A stretch of 64,000 nucleotides of DNA from assembly GCA_963855995.1 (NCBI GenBank), contig OY979726.1:3498501-3562500 (forward strand), written 5' to 3'. The position numbers and the translations under genes were made by a program. This DNA is from Muricea muricata. Its lineage: Eukaryota > Cnidaria > Anthozoa > Malacalcyonacea > Plexauridae. The notes under the pieces were generated by a model. The model was not told where the DNA came from, did no database searches, and was given only the letters and a program-made list of their open reading frames with translations. This document shows, piece after piece, positions 20,801 through 35,862 of this stretch (position 1 is the stretch's first letter; every line of letters starts with the position of its first letter).

Positions 20801-23800
20801 GAAACCCTTTGTTGGGTAAAGTAGTTGGGTAAAGGGGCTTCGCTGGAACACACCCTGTGGGATTTGCTCTTTTGTACAGCACTTACACAATCAAAACGCC
20901 ACAGATTTAATGGAAGAAGTGCATTTTACCAGCTTGATGCACGTTTGTCATCATCAAGTTACATCAAGCCTGTCGCTTCATCAAGTGTCATCAAGTCTGT
21001 GAAAATTACACTTGATGCAATTTGATATTTGCAGACTTGCTGCATGTTGTCTACAACGACCTGTATCGAGCTTGTGGAAAACACATCTGGACAATCAATT
21101 TGCGTCAAGCCTGTGGACAATTTGCAGCAGAACTTTTATCAATATCATCAAGCTGGAGCAAGCGATCGCGTCTTGTATTCTTGTTATCAACGTGACGACT
21201 GCAAGGTAACACACATGCGATAGCATTGCCGCATCTGTCCGTTACATTGTTGTTATCAACAAGCCGACGGCCTCTAGACGACAAGTGTAGTTGTAAACAG
21301 ACCAGCCGCGAGCTGATTGTCGAAACTGCATCTTATCCACAGGCTTTAAAGAAGTTGTCTCAAGAGTTGCAACAACTCTTGAAATGACATATTGCAACAA
21401 GCCTGATTTTAACAAACTGCTTGTTGCAACAAATCTGTGGCATTTATCGCTGCGTATCGTAGCTCAATCACTTGCCGATTCTCTCCGGTGACCGCAACAT
21501 TTTCTCCATTAGGAATTAGATTCACTGCGTCCACAATGCCGTAATACTCCTCGTTCACCTTCAAATCATAAAGGAATGGCTAACTGAGTATTTGAAAGAG
21601 ATGTACTAAAACTGATAATATACACACGGTTTTTCGTTCCGCACTTGAAAATTGAGGAAAAATCCATTCTCCACTTCGTCTTCTGGGCAGTCCAACAGCT
21701 CTTGCAGGTTCCTGGGGAAAACATAGAAAGATTATGAATGTTAAAAGCAGGGATATGCAACTGATCATCTTTTTTTATGTTGGAGAGTTTTTTATGTAAG
21801 GTGGGGGCACTATTGAACCATAAGTAAACTGGGACGATATATCGGAGAAAGGGGGATTCAAGCTAGCTTAATCCAGTCCTTGCGCTTACGAAATATAAAA
21901 ATACGTGTTAATGTGTTGATATGCAGGAGTATCTTCTATACAAGTGGAAATTAAAAAACCATGAAATGTTATTGAATTCCTCCTACATACTAGCTTAATT
22001 TTATGTGAATCACAGTTCGAAAATGCACAGCAGTGTCAGCAATGCAATGTGTATGGTGTCATGCTTATATGCAGTTTATTTCCCTTTCCGTGCTAAGTCG
22101 GTTCAGTCAGAAAATTGTTAGCCAGTAAAAGCTATCGACTGCCTGGGATAATGGTAACGGCATGCGTAATACGACATGCGCGGAAACAAATCTTCAAAGG
22201 TTTCGACTTGAGTGGCCTACTGCCCATTCCCTCTGCCATGGATTTATATTAATACAAGATACGTTGGATTAAGTGTAGTGTCGTGGAAACATCACGTAAA
22301 TTTTGTATTGCTAGCTTTGGACTCGTAAGTTCGAATCTTCATGGGTACTACAATAAACTGCAAAACTATCAAGAAATTATTACTTATTAGAGCTCCAAAT
22401 AAAAAAAATATATGACCTGACAAACCAATTTTTTTGCACACGTCAAAAATCATTTAGCCCGTCATTTTATTTTTTACCTGGCAAAAATGCTGAGGTCTAG
22501 TGTGTTTTAGAAATGAATGATTTCATGAGAGGGATTTATTTTAGTTTTATTGCCCTATACTAAGCCGGTATATTTGACTGTACTAATCTTGGAATTAAGT
22601 GCAAGTATACTGTACTAACATATCTAAAAAGCAAAACGATCTAGATTTCTACTAAGCTTTTCAGGCATGAGCTAAAAGTTCAACGTTTCTCAGTAGTCTC
22701 TTGCTAAGTAGTCATCGTTTCTTACGAGTTATGGTACTCAAATGAAATAAATTGACCTCGAACTTTTTAATTGAATTTCGCTTGTCATTGTTTTTTGAAT
22801 TTGGCAGTCCAGCTTTATTTCCCCTGCCATCTCTAAAATATGGCCTGCTTTTGGCCATTGATCATATTTCGAGCCTTGTTATTACTTTGAAATGAAATAT
22901 ACAACAATACTTGTACCTGGCAACAGACGGTTGAAATGTACGGAAATCGTCTAACGTAATCGCCCTAAAACACAACAAAAACGTACAAAAATCTTGATGG
23001 GTGCATCTACATTTATGTTTTTTACTTTCGACCGAAACTTTGTTCATAACAAGTTTCATAAAGGAAAATAAAAGATAAAAGTGATTAAAACAGCAAAATG
23101 GATTTTATTCGGTAGCTAGTTCCAAGGCCTTTTACGCACGGTTAGATCAGCTGAAAGTTGTGCAAAAAACGGTAATAATTCCGTGTTCTCAGTATATACG
23201 GCGAATATGAATCTTAATCTAAGCCTTAACCCTAACCCTAACCCTAACCCTAACCCTAACCCTAACCCTAACCCTAACCCTAACCCTAACCCTAACCCTA
23301 ACCCTAACCCTAACCCTAACCCTAACCCTAACCCTAACCCTAACCCTAACCAACGTTCTATTTCTCATGTTTTAACTTTGATGGATTGAAGATTTGATTA
23401 GATTTACGGCTTGGATTAAGATTTAATTTCGCGTACTGAGAACATGGAATTATTACCCAAAAAACGATTTCGACAAGCGCCTTCACATATATATGTAATA
23501 TTTACAAAATAAGTGAGCTTGTACAACCCCGACTGTCTTCTCAACAATTCACGAGGAACGCATTCGAACGCATTCTGATATAAGCTTAATGACAGGAACA
23601 AGCCTGCAACAGACTTAATGCAATTTGCGTGTTTTTGGCTGTGACAAGACAGTGTCAATTGAGGTGGAAGGCGCTAGCCATATTGAGGTTCAAACGTTTA
23701 ACTGCACAAATAAATTACCCAAATTCCTCCTTTTTAAAGCGTAATGAACAGACCTTACCTGCCTAAAAGCTTGTTGTACAACAAAGCCGGAAAAGGCAGG

Positions 23801-26800
23801 TCGATAATGATTGAATTATAAATTGCCAAGCCACAAATTACTCCGATTAGAAGGAACATTACGTCTTCTTCAAATGTCTGAAAAGAAATGAATACTTTTT
23901 TCAGAACTTGAAATCAATTTAAGCATATCTTTTTTATTCATTTGTTAAAGGGATGTGGTGATATATTTTTACTTTGGCTTATCTATAAGATCTTTGAAGT
24001 AATTATAATATCCGTCGTTAAATTTTTGGTAACATGCTTTGTTTCTGAAATATTGAACGACAAAAAAGGACAAAGACACTAGTTATCCGCCATCTTGGAT
24101 ATTCAAAAAAGATCCATGACGTCCCAAATGAGGGTAAAATTCTTTTCTTAAAGAAGCAATTAAGTAGCAAACATGTTTATTAACTTGGTATATGATTAGC
24201 TAAGGATGGCTTTACACCGCTGTGAGGACGTTTCAGTAATCATCACAGTAATTTCTTATAAGCTCTTCAAAACTTACAATTTACCATACAAAACTCATGC
24301 AATGTCTACAGAAACTGTCACGGTGTATTTTCAAATAGCAATTTTGTTATTTTGTTGCAGAAACAAATTGCATGTATATATACACCTCCTACGCCTATTC
24401 CGAAGTGTTCAAGAAAATTCTTTTCGGATTTAACATATAACTTTTACTGACTCGTCCCCAGTCGCTTTAGTTGAAGGCGCGTGAAGGCGCGCGTTGGGTG
24501 AAGGGAATGCAAACAATGAGGAAGCGACTGGCAAATCAGGAATCCAAAATGGCGACCGCTGCAATGGCGGACGCAGAGGTTGACAATGCCAATAGGAACA
24601 ATTTTTCCCGGCCATTGCACAAGGCTGCTCCTTTGCAAATGGCCATTTTCGTTCAAATTTGTAACATGTGTTTATAACTTTATATGATATTTAATACTTT
24701 ACACCGGCCTTGCAGGAAATATGTCACTTGTCACTTAATAAACTGATGAATGATATTTTCCAGGGGTTTTTCGCCGTAACACCATTAAGTGGATCAAATC
24801 ATCTTCCATATCGACCATTTTCAACTTTTCAAGCGTATTTGCAAACATTAAGCGCGTATTTACAAGATTTCGAACACATTGGCAAGTTTTCGAGCGAATT
24901 TGCAACTTTTCGAGTCCGGATTTCACAGTCCCTAAAATAACACCCAACTCCCAAAATTTTAACGAGGGATATTTAGGGACTGTGGAAGAGTCAGTAACTT
25001 TTATACAATAGACATAATTATAAAACAAGATGGGGATAGCTGGCGACATTACAATTACTTCAAAGGTTTTTTCAATAAGGAAAAAATATATTGCCATATC
25101 CCTTGAACTACAACGAATCAATACATCAATCTGCTATTCATGCCAACAATATATGGAGTAAAGTTATGTTAAAAATAGAATAGGAGTTTAACAGAATGTG
25201 AGATTAAAAAAATGCGTTGGCAGACCATTTATTAACCATAACATGCAACATTTTAAAATGGCGTCAACCTCCTGTCCACGCTTCTTTCTACGCTTCAGGT
25301 GTTACATAAATTGAGTATTTGGCGAAGAAAAATTACAATTTTTCATTAGTTTTGAGTGGCACTAATCGAAGACCGACAGGTTTTTTATTGAACTATAACC
25401 TCTCGAATTTGCCAAGTTTGCATGACTAAAAAGTTAAAAAATATAAATTTGTGGAAACACCACGTAAATTTATCATCGCAAAGCTTTCGATCCATAAGCT
25501 TGGATCCTCATCAGATAACAAATTTAGGTGGTGTTTCCACGAAATTATATTTTAATTTGATATTCACCAGGCAAACATATATCTGGGAACTTATAACTAA
25601 AAAGTCTCAAGTTTGCAAGCTGCATCACGGGTGTTTAAGCTAATTTTTTTCATATTTCACATCCGTAATTAAAAACGTAGCTGTAAACGTTTTTACACCT
25701 TTGGCCGAATATCTTTAAACAGTCGTACATGTAAGCTCCCCCAATTTACCATTTTCAATCTTATACAAAGCAAAGAAATATATCTAAAAGTGGGGAATAT
25801 AAAACATATCGAACAAATTCTAAAATGCCACACCCTGATAGATTACTTTTAATAATTATCAACAAAGGACAGATTAACGTGACATTTAACAATGATTTAA
25901 TTATTCATGCACAGCGTCATCAAAATAATTTACAGGTCGAATGCTAGCCGATATATACAATAGTTTCTTATTTTAACTATGCAGTTTTTACCACTAAACG
26001 AAGGAGATAGTAAATTCTCATCCTGTAAAAAAACCCGTTCGTTCAATATGTATAATCAACAAATCAAACTGTCAAAAGTTTATTCAAAGCTAAATTCACG
26101 GTTATGAAGTATGTTTGTTTCTTTCTGTTTTCTGACAAAGTATGAAATGAACAAGCTACAAATGTCATACTATACGTCGAAGGACAATGTTCCGTTTATG
26201 AAGCAAGCAATCCATGAATAGTTCTCGTTTTTCAAGCTACGACAACAACTGTCAAATGTTTTGTGCTGTTCGTTTCTTGTACCAGCAACACTTCCAAAAT
26301 TTCAGCAATTTTTTGTCAAGTATGCCATATATTAACGGATTTACTGAATGCAAGCCGGCGTTTCTCAGAAGATGAGCCGAATATCGAATCCAAACATATT
26401 TTAGTAGTAGATGATTCTCACCAACGATGGAGCACATTAACCATACTGACATAGGAAAATATGAAATTCCGAAACAAAGAACAACGCTGAGACAAACAAG
26501 GAAAGTTCGTCGATTCTGAATATATCTCAGGATGAAGGAAGAGTCAGGCGCTCGACGTCTCATTGCATTGGAACAAATTCTTTTCATGTGTTTGTGTTGT
26601 TTGATCAGTGCGCGAGAGATTTTATAATAAACTATAGCCATAAATATTGTTGGAAGGAAATAACCGAAGAATAGCCAAAAGGCATGACGAAGTTTCTTAA
26701 AGAAATCGACGTTCGACCTCACAAAACATCGCGGCAATCGTACCGCACATCCTCCAATCAAGCCAACAAGGTACACCAGACCACAAACGACTTTCAATTT

Positions 26801-29800
26801 CCGTCGACTGATGACGGGTTTTAATGGCTGCACAGTAGCACGATAACGAAGCATTGAAATGATCAACATCATACCTACACCTGCGAATTGAAAAGCTTCA
26901 CCAGTAACGTAGACATGACAAACTATCATCGGGGAATGATCAGAAAGCGGTTGTTCGAGCCAAAAGACGTCAATGCTATTAAAAATGTACATGATCATGG
27001 CTGCCAGATCACAAATGGCAAGGTGTAAAACAACGAAGTAATAGTTGTTCTTCAACAGATTCTTCTTTTGCCTCAGTAACGACAGGATAACCAAACTGTT
27101 TCCGAGAATCCCAAATACAACTACTACTGTAAAAGAATATTTGTAGCCATCATCTTTTATCTTCCCCATTGTTTCGTTCAGGAAAACTTAGCTGCGACTT
27201 TCCTTATGGGAATAAACTTCACGATCATATTGCAACAATACAGAGGTAAAATAATAAATTAGTTTTAGTCGACATTTACAAGAGAACAACAGGTGTATTG
27301 TGCCAATAAGAACCCTATGCATGGGAATAATGTTTGTTAGGATTGGTAATATAGTAACAAAACTAAATTTGTAAGCAAATCATATGTCTCAGCTTTTCAA
27401 CACAATTGGCATCAAAAGGAGGACCTGACATTTGAACCAAATAAAAGTACTCCAGTTCTTTATTATGTAAACATTTTCTACAATTCCCTCTGTTCAGTGA
27501 ATTATGTATATATAAACGATTCCAACAACCGAAATTTAAGTACTAGTTAAGATATGAGCAGCTCATCTTCATGGGTATTTATAATCCCCTTATAAAAATC
27601 ACCTTGCGAATATTTTTAACGTGCTTGTAAAATGGAATCCATTTCTTTGCTTTATTGCCCATGGGGACAATCCCACGCTTCATTAGCGTGCAATTAAAAC
27701 CTCAATTAATATCATTAACGTTGATAAACACCCTTGTTTTTCAATTAGTGTAAACTTTCATTAACATTCCTCTTTTTAATTTTTAATGCGATTTACAAGT
27801 GTGCAGATGTGACCCAAAACACCGCATCGTGATTTGTTTATGACGTTATTAGCTATTAGATAACTGATGAATTTTACAATGACTTTCAAATGTCACAATA
27901 ACAACACTGATAAATGTTGTTAAACTTTTAATATTAATATGTTAACATTAATTAATTTAATATGTTGTTAATATTAATAGTGTCATAATAACACTCTCAC
28001 TCAGCAAATGACATTATTGGATACATTTGATCAACGCTCGTTTATTATTTTTTCTAGTTTGCATTTCTAGAACTTTCCAAATTAACGATGTACATTGAGA
28101 AAGTATATCTGGACAAAATACAAGAAAAGAATGACAGGGAATTATGTATTATGCATAGAGTGATTAATTCATGGAGACGATTACAACACATAAACTGCGC
28201 GCTATCAATAGTAATTTTATTGCCCCCCGCATTCTAATTAGATCCATATAACAAACGAAGTTCAGTCTAACTTTTCATTGGTCAAGGACCGTGGTCTATT
28301 AGAGAACAGACGCACGACTGACGTCATTTCAGTGACAAGCCAATCGCAGCTATTTCAGAATTTTAGCAGCCAATGGCGTCCTTTGTTTTGCATAGATCAT
28401 GATCACGTCAAATAGCGTGCTAAAATCTTTAGACCACAAAACTTAGCTTGGCAAAATTATTCAACTTTCTATTACATAAAGCAATAGCGGATGAAAGTTT
28501 GCCATTGTTTGTCCAGCACTTGATAAGAAAGACAGTGGACTACTTGGCAGCTCGTGGGCTACTTTTTTGTTCTTACTCCGTTATGTTGTCATATACTGCG
28601 TACCTATATATCAAAATGTCATCATCTATTTGCAATTGGAACTTTACATAGTGACGTAATGCACGGAAGAGCGAGTAGTTCAGGCTCAGTTATTCTTCTC
28701 AAGACATCCGTCGCAGAAAGACGTCAAATTGTGTGATCTCTGCATTCCATTCACCGAGCTCCTTGTCTTACTGTGCCACGAGTTGTTTTAGCCACTTTCG
28801 TACACCAGAATTTCAGGGCGCCGGAAGAATGCTCCCACCTCTTCTGCGATAAATGTTGATCTTATTTTTGAAAATAAATATTTATTTGGCATTATTTTTC
28901 AACAAATCAGCGTCATTGCTACACTCGCACAAAACGCAGTTGAAATTTCTATATGAAAATATTGAGGGATAAAAATTTTCAGGAAACATAATTCACGAGC
29001 TTTTCACTTTATATAGGTGAATTATGATGACAACATACATAATTCTAGCTACATAACTCATTGAATATTAACAACATAGAAATTGCAAAACAGATGCATC
29101 AAGATGTTCAAAATGTTCTGTTGTAATACACATAATTTGATCACCGAAACTGGAACAGGGGGAAGAAGGCACTAGCAACACGTCCCCTCTCAACCTCACA
29201 ATGTGAGTGACCCCACTTTAGAGTTGGAAAATAGGAAATTTTAATAAACTGAGCGGACTACTGATTAGGGTCAACATGGACTATCTTCAAATGCCCAAAC
29301 GGTTATTGTTTATACTTAAGTTGTTCAATGTACGGAAGATTAGACTGGTAGGTTTAAGTAGCAAGATTGCCAGGTTTTATTAAAGCTCTTGAATTTGTCA
29401 GGTTTGAAGAACTAAAAGCTATAAATTTGCAAGCTGCATCACGTAATGTTTCCACTAAATTTATCTTATATATTTCTGATACGTAGTTGAAAACTTCCAA
29501 ATGTCTTAAAATCTTTTAAAACATTTGTATATAAACTCCCCAATCGAACAAATCCTTAAATGCCAAAAAAATCCCACAAAGATTATCTTTACTAGCTAAT
29601 TATCAACATAATCAAAGGATAAATTAACGTAACATTTAACAATGGATGTGCTAATCTACATTAAATGTTTCTTCACAACATCATCTAAATTATTTCAAAG
29701 TCGAATGCGATATACTCAAGAGTATCTTATTTTAACTATGCTGTTTTTACAACTAAACGAAAAAAATATTATCTTCTTATCCCAGTCAATATCTATAATC

Positions 29801-32800
29801 AACAACTCAAACAATTTAAAACTCTGTAAAATTATAAAATGCAAGCATTATTACTGTGAAAGTAAATTCAAAGCTTAATTCTAATTTTCCTTACAAGTTA
29901 TGAATAAGGTTTGTTCTTTCTGTTTTCCGACAAGTAATATTTACAAAATTCAGCAATTGTTTGTCTAATATGCCGTATATTAATGGATTTACTGAATGCG
30001 AACCGGTGACTTTTAGAACACGAGCAAAATATTGAACCCAAACATATTTCATCAGTAAATGATTTTCACGAAGGATGAGCAACACTAACCATACTGAAAC
30101 AGGAATTTGTGAAATCCCGTAACAAAGAACAACGCTGAGACAAACAAGGAAAGTTCGTCGATTCTGAATATATCTCAGGATGAAGGAAGAGTCAGGCGCT
30201 CGACGTCTCATTGCATTGGAACAAATTCTTTTCATGTGTTTGTGTTGTTTGATCAAAGCTTGAACTATCTTGTAATAAACTATAGCCATGAATATTGTTG
30301 GAAGGAAGAAAACGAAGAATACCCAAAAGGCATAATCAAATTTCTTAGCAAAATCGTCGTTCGACTTTATAAAGCATGACGGCAAATGTGCCCCAGATGC
30401 TGCAATCAAGCCAACAAGGTACACCAGACCACAAACGATTTTCAATTTCCGTCGACTGATGGCGGGTTTTAATGGATGCACAGTAGCACGATAACGAAGT
30501 AATGAAATGATCAACATCATACCTAATCCTGCGAATTCTATAGCATCACGAATGGCATAGACATGACAAGTTATCGTAGGGGAATGATCAGAAAGTGGTT
30601 CTTCGAGCCAAATAACGTCAACACTATAGAAAATTTGAAAAATAAGTGCGGCGAGATCACAAATGGCAAGGTGTAAAACAACGAAGTAATAGTTGTTCTT
30701 TAACACATTCTTCTTTTGTCTCAGCATTGACAGGATAACCAAACTGTTTCCGAGAATCCCAAATACAAGTACCACTGTAAAAGAATATTTGTAGCCATCA
30801 TCGTTTGTCTTCCCCATTGTTTCGTTCACGAAAATTTAGCTGCGACTTTCCTTACCGAAATAAACTTCACGATCAAACTGCTGGCTTGTCTGAGTGTTTC
30901 TCTCGAAAAACAACACAGATGTGAAATAAATTAGTTTCTGTCGACATTTACAAGAGAATACCAGGTGTATTCTACCAATAAGAATCCTATGCGTACAAAG
31001 TTTCCAAAGGATTAGTAAATACAGTAGAAAAAATAAATTCGTAAGAAAAGAATATGTTTAATTTTTTCACACAGTTGACAGCAAAGGAGAACTTGGCATC
31101 TGAACTAAATTAAAGTTCTCCAGTTCTTGTGTTCTATCTATACATTTTCAACAATTACCTCTGTTTGGAGACTTACGTATAATTATGTTAACATATTACT
31201 TATGAGCCAATTTATAATACCAAAATTATAAATTAAAGTTAATGGAGCAAGGCGAATAATTGCAGGGAAGTCCCTCGAATATTTTTCACGCAGTCATATT
31301 GGCTGTGCTAAGTTCTCATGTTTCTGTTAGGTGTGATTTGAATATTTCACGCGTGGATCAAAGGTTATCGCTGTTTAACATCAGCTCAATAATCCTGCTC
31401 TATGCATGCTGTGGGCACGTGCACATCATGCTAGGTTGTCTTAAATAACCAATGAGAATTCTGAATAATATGACCGAGATTTGATCCGCCAATAAAAACC
31501 GTCCATTTGTAAGGATAACAATGCATGCTCGCTAGTCATATCTTTAATTTGTGTAAAAGCTCTCAAGAGATAAAAGCTGCTACAATAATTTTGAATTTCA
31601 ACGGAAATTATTATTCATCGAAATGCCTCCTGTTCGTCGTAAAAACGCCAAAGGGATTTCTAACCGCAATAATCGATCTCTATCAACGGCGGCCAATAGT
31701 GATACGGAGAGTTTACGACGCCAATGTACTGAGAGAGGACTACCTAACCATGGACAAAAGAATGCTTTAGTCTCTCGGCTACAACAGCACGCAATTACTT
31801 CGTCTTCGAGGCCAACGGTAGATGCCGCAGGGAACGCCAATTTGTCGTCTACGTCGACATTTCCTTAACGTGACAACCCACAATCTTCGTTATTTACCGA
31901 GGACCACTTGGCGCATATAAGATATGATCAATTGTTTCTCGTAGCGTGGAAGAATCGGTAGCCGTTATAGCAACCAATGCGGCCCGTGCCGCTGTCAAAG
32001 CCATGTCCACGATGCCTCAGCAAGTTTGTTACAACAGCAGCCCAGCTGTTCAAGATGAGATCGCGGTCAACACGGCAGATTCTTGTCCAAACCCAACGTC
32101 GAGCGTCGCGTCTCAGTCCTGTAGAAGAGCTTGTATAGTGTCTCCAACATCGTTTCAAGCATGCGTGTATACTAGCTGTTGACGCGGTTTCTTCCCTGCG
32201 CTCTGGCGAGTACGGTACAGCAGATTTTGCAACAAAGTGTCGCATCTGATATTACAATTATCATGATGTGCGCTAGCTGTATATGGTATCGTAAGTATTC
32301 CGGGCATTCCAAAATTTTTATTGCATATTTCGTTTAAAATCTAATCAAAATGCACACAATTTGTCATTTGTGGTAGAACACGAGCATAAATAAGGCTTGC
32401 TAAGAGAGATTATTGTGTAATCTTACCTGATCTAATCAGCTGAATATATTTTAACGCGGCTTAGACATGCGATACAAATATGATTGCTTTCCTAGATGAG
32501 ATATCTTGAGAAATATTGAGCACAAGATCTGTATTTGACACATATCAAGAAATTCTATCCCGTTATTAAGACCAGTGGAAAAAATTTCTGCTTACACAAA
32601 GGAAAATCTATCTCTTCAAACTGTACTTAAATTTCAATGTTTACTTTCAAAAATTAATATTAATTCTAGCGGCATTCGGCATCTTATTACAGTTAAATTT
32701 TGACACAGTTTATTTATTTCAAATTGGTTTCTGCTTGGCTCGCATAACCAAACACTATACTAAATCGTGAAACATAGTGGCTTGCACAGTGAGTTAAGGA

Positions 32801-35777
32801 TCGCTAGCTGTCACTCTGCGTGCGCCGCTCGGAATTGCAAAGTATAAGCTTCAGTATATCGATTAACGGCGCGGTCGATTTGTAAAACTAACGACAAAAG
32901 TTTCCAAAAAATATTGAAAATGAAGACCAGGGCAAAACAATGTTTTTAATATGCCAAGTTATTTTTATTCTTGCCATAAAACACAAGTCACATGCAATCG
33001 TGTGAAAGTGATTAAAACAGAATGAACAAATACTGTATATATAGAAAAAAAAGAAAATAATAATAACAATAATTATTAAATAAATAGCTAAAAAAAAATA
33101 ATAACAAGACGCCTGCTAAGGCGTTCACTCCGCCTGCCGAAACGAAAATGGGCACAAGGCCAGGCAGGGCTGTAACTAGAGAGTCCAATGGGGGTGGGGT
33201 ATATTCACTTATTTCTGTTCTGCCCAACTAATTCCTTTTTAAATCAATTATTATTCCAAGGCATTTTACCAGTAAGACATTGCTAGCACATCTTATGTAA
33301 TCACTAAGATGACCAAAAATCAATGTCTGAGTGACTTTCCAGGCACTCTGTCCAGAGTCCTAGTAGGATTGCATTTTTTAGAATATAATTTAAATTAAAG
33401 ACTTTCATAGTACATATGTTAAACCAGATTCTTTTGTCATAATACCACCAACATGTAGCTGTTTTATTTTGCAAGTAAAGAAAATTTTACTAAAAGTCTA
33501 AAGAATACATCAATATATTAACCTGATAGCATCATTTAAATCTATTCTGTAGCACACTGCCTGAAGTCTCCACGATAGAATTTGTTGGGAACTTTAGATT
33601 AACATATGTATTTCTGGAATTGGAATGCAAAATGTCTCTTACCTTTTATAATTATATGAGATCCCACAAGCAAATAAATCATTTTGCACGAAATATTAGC
33701 ATCTCAACATAGGTAGAAATAGAAAACCAAGGAGAGAAATCACAACGTGTTTAGAATTACGAACAGATTTCCTAGACTCACTCCTTAACCATGGAATGAT
33801 GGAGTCTATCAAAATTTGGTAATAATTCCGTGTTCTAATATAAATCTTAATCCAAGTTCTAATATAAATCTTAATCCAAGCCCTAATCCAAACCCTAATT
33901 CTAACCAGCATTTTATTAGTCATGTTTTAACTTTGATGGATTGAAGATTAATTTCGCGTACTGAGAACACGGAATTATTACCCAAAATTTGCCGTTTCAA
34001 AACATTCCTGGAGCCATGTTTTGATAAAGAACCTTCCTGTCCCTTTTTTTTAACTATTACATGTTAAAAATTGTGTTTTGTATATAGATATTTCAGTAGA
34101 ATTTGCGTTTGATTCTTGTATAGAAATTTCTAAATTTCCTTGAAAGAAGGAACAGAACAGAAAATGACGGAAGCACGCTCTCAAAACTTCACCGCGATAC
34201 ATCGCTCCTCGGTAAAGTTTCGCGGTGGAATTTGTCGTTTTAAAACATTTTGCATGAGAATCTTTGCACGTAAAACCTTCTTGGGGTTTAGATGTGCTAG
34301 CATACATGTTAAAATGCGTGTTTTGTTGACATATTCCGCTAGAAATTGAGTTTAAACGCCGTGTTTAGGTCGGCTCACGCGGCTTGTGCCAGCGGTATCA
34401 CCCATGAGCGCTGTGCCTACTTGCGACACCGAAAAAAAATAGAAAGAAAAAAAAGAAAAATAAAAAAACAGAAACGGGGCGAATTTAAAACGTAATGATA
34501 ATAGAAGGTCATTTCTGTTTGTCTCCCGGTGTAAAAAAAAATAAAAAATCTTGAAAGCATGCTGAACTGATTAAATAGTGATGAACAAATATTTCAAAAA
34601 GGCTAGAATGGTCAGCTCTGTTTTCCGTATTACCAGTGGTTTCATCATTAAGTTGTAATATAGAAGCTTTGTGGGGAAGCTGCTGGTATTTGTCTGGCCC
34701 CATCCAGGTTTCCTGTGCCCAGGTTTTTCCTGGCCACCCTGATGACCAGCTGTAATAAAACCAATGGTAATGCCTCAACAGCATGTCTTACCATTTCCTG
34801 GCAAAAGCTGTCTTCTATAAGACTACAGCTGTTGTGGGAGTTGGTTGTTCGTCTATGGGGAATACACATTCTGTGTATATGTGTGGTTGAAGTGCTCCCA
34901 TAATCACGTTCAGGCCATAGACTCACATCTTTAATGTTACTACAATCTGTGTAAATAGTTCTAAGGACTGTCCAAGGGGATCTTAACCCCTTGGGCAGGT
35001 TAATGTTAGAGGGGATCTTAACCCCTCTAACATTGTCTTATGGGGATCTTAACCCCTTCTTCAAATTCTAGGGACTGTCCAAGGGGATCTTAACCCCTTG
35101 GACAGGTTAATGTTAGGGGGGATCTTAACCCCTCTAACATTGCCTGATGGGAATCTTAATCCCAAGGGCACTCAGCTTACAAGCGGGCCTATATGCACCC
35201 CGCTGGTTACTGTATACGAGTCTATGATTACATAAGTAATGCTATGTAATAGTTCTTTTATATTGGAGTACTTCATCACCATGACCCATTTCTCCCACAT
35301 AAACGTTGCGTTATTCTTTGTGTGTTTTTAACGGACAATCTGTTTTATACCGAAAAGCAATTGATCTATTAATTATATATTGTAATGTGTCGTCAATTCA
35401 CGTAGACATTGATAAGCTACCTGTAAAGCGAGGTTTATCATTGTAGTTGCATATTATCTAATAATCAATAAATAAAGTTTATGCTAGATACGTTGGGTTT
35501 AGATAAAAAGGATCAACAATATTGTGCGAAAAAAATGATGTCCATTGCCATAAGATCGACCTATTATATTTTCTGCTGCAGAAATAAAGAATGGACAAAT
35601 CCAAAATTCCCAAGTGTTTGATAATTGATAGATATAAAACTATTGTAAATTCTTTTTAATATAGACTATATATTGTTTTGTGTAATTCATTTAGCCAATT
35701 GTAAATTACCTAATTGTAGTGAGACTTACGATTGTATATATCAATATAAATATTCACTTAAATAAAGTTTTCATTAC

Positions 35778-35862
<85 letters not shown>

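Noticed and set aside
23230-23349. Chromosome end (telomere)
   Set aside because: The repeats are flanked by unique transposon ends, 8-bp duplications and HERC exons on both sides.
23183-23389. Open frame of Asn-Pro repeats
   Set aside because: It is the translation of the CCCTAA hexamer array inside a MITE. No real protein.
24735-25121. 128-codon minus-strand frame
   Set aside because: No domain, no splice context and no similarity that I recognise. It lies in an intron and looks like chance.
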